Positions 5,829 through 6,540 of a stretch of DNA of 6,540 nucleotides are shown here, piece by piece. This DNA comes from CAZYTO01 sp964650405 (lineage in GTDB: Bacteria; Acidobacteriota; Thermoanaerobaculia; Gp7-AA8): assembly GCA_964650405.1 (NCBI GenBank), contig CAZYTO010000299.1, forward strand, positions 1 to 6,540. Reading direction: 5' to 3'. Position numbers and translations under genes: made by a program. Position 1 is the stretch's first letter, and every line of letters starts with the position of its first letter. Under the pieces are notes generated by a model. It was not told the origin of the DNA, made no database searches, and was given only the letters and a program-made list of their open reading frames with translations.

Positions 5829-5880
5829 GTCACCGTTTGGACCTCAGGGAGAAACCGTTCGTCGTGCTAGCTTGCGTGGG
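5829..5880 (+). promoter_or_regulatory. Second copy of the near-leaderless TGCTAGCTT promoter
   Basis: GTGCTAGCTTG (5864-5874) and GTCACCGTTT (5829-5838) repeat the arrangement upstream of the intact DoxX-like gene with an identical 35-bp offset, while most sequence between them differs. The -10 hexamer TAGCTT (5868-5873) predicts a start near 5880, one base before the ATG at 5881, which would be a leaderless transcript. Confidence 0.5.
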
Positions 5881-6540
5881 ATGGGCGCACTCGACACTCC
5901 TCAAACGCCATCGCCCCTGTTGAGACTCGGCAGGCTCCTCTTCGCTCTCTCCGTCCTTGCGTCCGGGATCTACAAACTCGTCACGAGTCCTTACGTGAAC
6001 CTCGTGCGGGTGAATCCCCTTTCGCGTGGCAGACCTGGCTCGGCATGCTCTACGTGCTCATCGGTCTTGCCTTACTCGCACGGAGAATGATCTCGGCCGC
6101 CGCCGGCACGCTCGCGGTGCTGCAGCTCGCCGTGCTCTTCGGCGTCATCCTCCCCCCGACGCTCAAGCAGCCCTCGACCGGATCCATGTGGGTGAATCCC
6201 TTGATGATCCTGGCCTTCCTCGGCGGTGTGGGACTGGCCGTGGTGCCACGCGAGGCCTCACCCGGCAACTCCTTCGATCGCGTTTTCGAAATGGCGGGGC
6301 GCTTCGCGCCGTGGGCGCTCGGCGCATTCCTGGTTCTCTGCGGCGTCTTGCATTTCCCGATGGTCAAGTACGTGGCAGGCCTGATTCCGCCGTGGATTCC
6401 GGCACACGTCTTCTGGACCTACTTCACCGCCGTCGCCCTGATCGCCGGAGGGAGCGGCGTCACCGTGCCGGGCACGGCCCGCATGGCCGCCACGCCGTCG
6501 GGAATCATTGGCGTCAGTCGAGTCTTCCTCGTGCACTTTT
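5881..6540 (+). pseudogene. Second DoxX-like membrane protein gene, frameshifted, runs off right edge
   Basis: A diverged duplicate of the gene at 1984-2778. The frame from the ATG at 5881 matches it through GIYKLVTSPYVNLVRVNP, ending at 6018, then reads nonsense to a stop at 6090. The homologous protein resumes in another frame from about 6018 (FAWQTWLGMLYVLIGLALLARR) and stays open to the window edge, including HFPMVKYVAGLIPPWIPAH, closely matching the intact copy. Between the VNP/VKP codons and the LIGL codons this copy is 13 nt shorter than the intact gene: about 10 nt are missing before the conserved TGG and 3 after. That breaks the frame. Near the right edge a TM helix matching ILSGIMVFSW of the intact copy reads TPSGIIGVSR, with Leu-to-Pro and Trp-to-Arg changes that suggest relaxed selection. 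Only the part up to about residue 220 is visible. Confidence 0.8.

Noticed and set aside
6016..6026. Frameshift in the second DoxX-like copy as a simple homopolymer sequencing error
   Set aside because: The copy is short by a net 13 nt relative to the intact gene across this segment, not by one base in a run, and it also has disruptive substitutions elsewhere. An error is not excluded but is less likely.
1..6540. CRISPR array, tRNA/rRNA, insertion sequence, phage or toxin-antitoxin module
   Set aside because: No spaced identical repeats of CRISPR length, no cloverleaf or rRNA signature, no transposase or integrase motifs and no terminal inverted repeats were found on either strand.

Overview
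The window is GC-rich, densely coded bacterial chromosome. The protein families (an M13 metallopeptidase, a two-repeat DoxX-like membrane protein coupled to a secreted protein, a STAS fusion protein, a DUF1801 protein) and the short degenerate intergenic repeats resemble soil Acidobacteriota, perhaps the Vicinamibacteria side. That placement is inference from recalled families; there is no rRNA or marker gene to prove it. I see no RNA gene, CRISPR array, transposase or integrase.

Layout, left to right. (1) The 3' part of an M13 (neprilysin/PepO-like) zinc peptidase gene enters from the left and stops at 1763. Its zinc motif reads HDLTH instead of HExxH, so the general-base Glu is an Asp. (2) A 220-bp gap holds a perfect hairpin and a likely near-leaderless promoter. 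(3) Two genes with an ATGA overlap follow: an 8-TM DoxX-like protein (1984-2778) and a signal-peptide-bearing protein of unknown function with an HxHxH motif (2775-3476). (4) A short gap contains two kinds of degenerate short tandem repeat and a strong hairpin between convergent genes. (5) On the minus strand, 4794-3601, lies a STAS-domain protein with a roughly 300-residue C-terminal region I cannot assign. (6) It is divergent from a DUF1801 gene (4884-5276), and the two apparently share a symmetric -10 region. (7) A five-copy 8-mer pyrimidine repeat follows. (8) The right end is decaying: a signal-peptide gene that looks internally deleted (5414-5624), then a second copy of the DoxX-like gene, disrupted by a frameshifting net loss of about 13 nt near 6019 and running off the right edge.

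How the parts relate. The DoxX-like/secreted pair is the only clear operon. The second DoxX-like copy carries the same upstream motifs at the same spacing, so the duplication included the promoter. The most notable signals are this intact/pseudogene pair with its shared promoter, the Glu-to-Asp change in the peptidase, the uncharacterised STAS fusion and the uncharacterised secreted partner. I do not see evidence of a defence system or another large undescribed multi-gene system.
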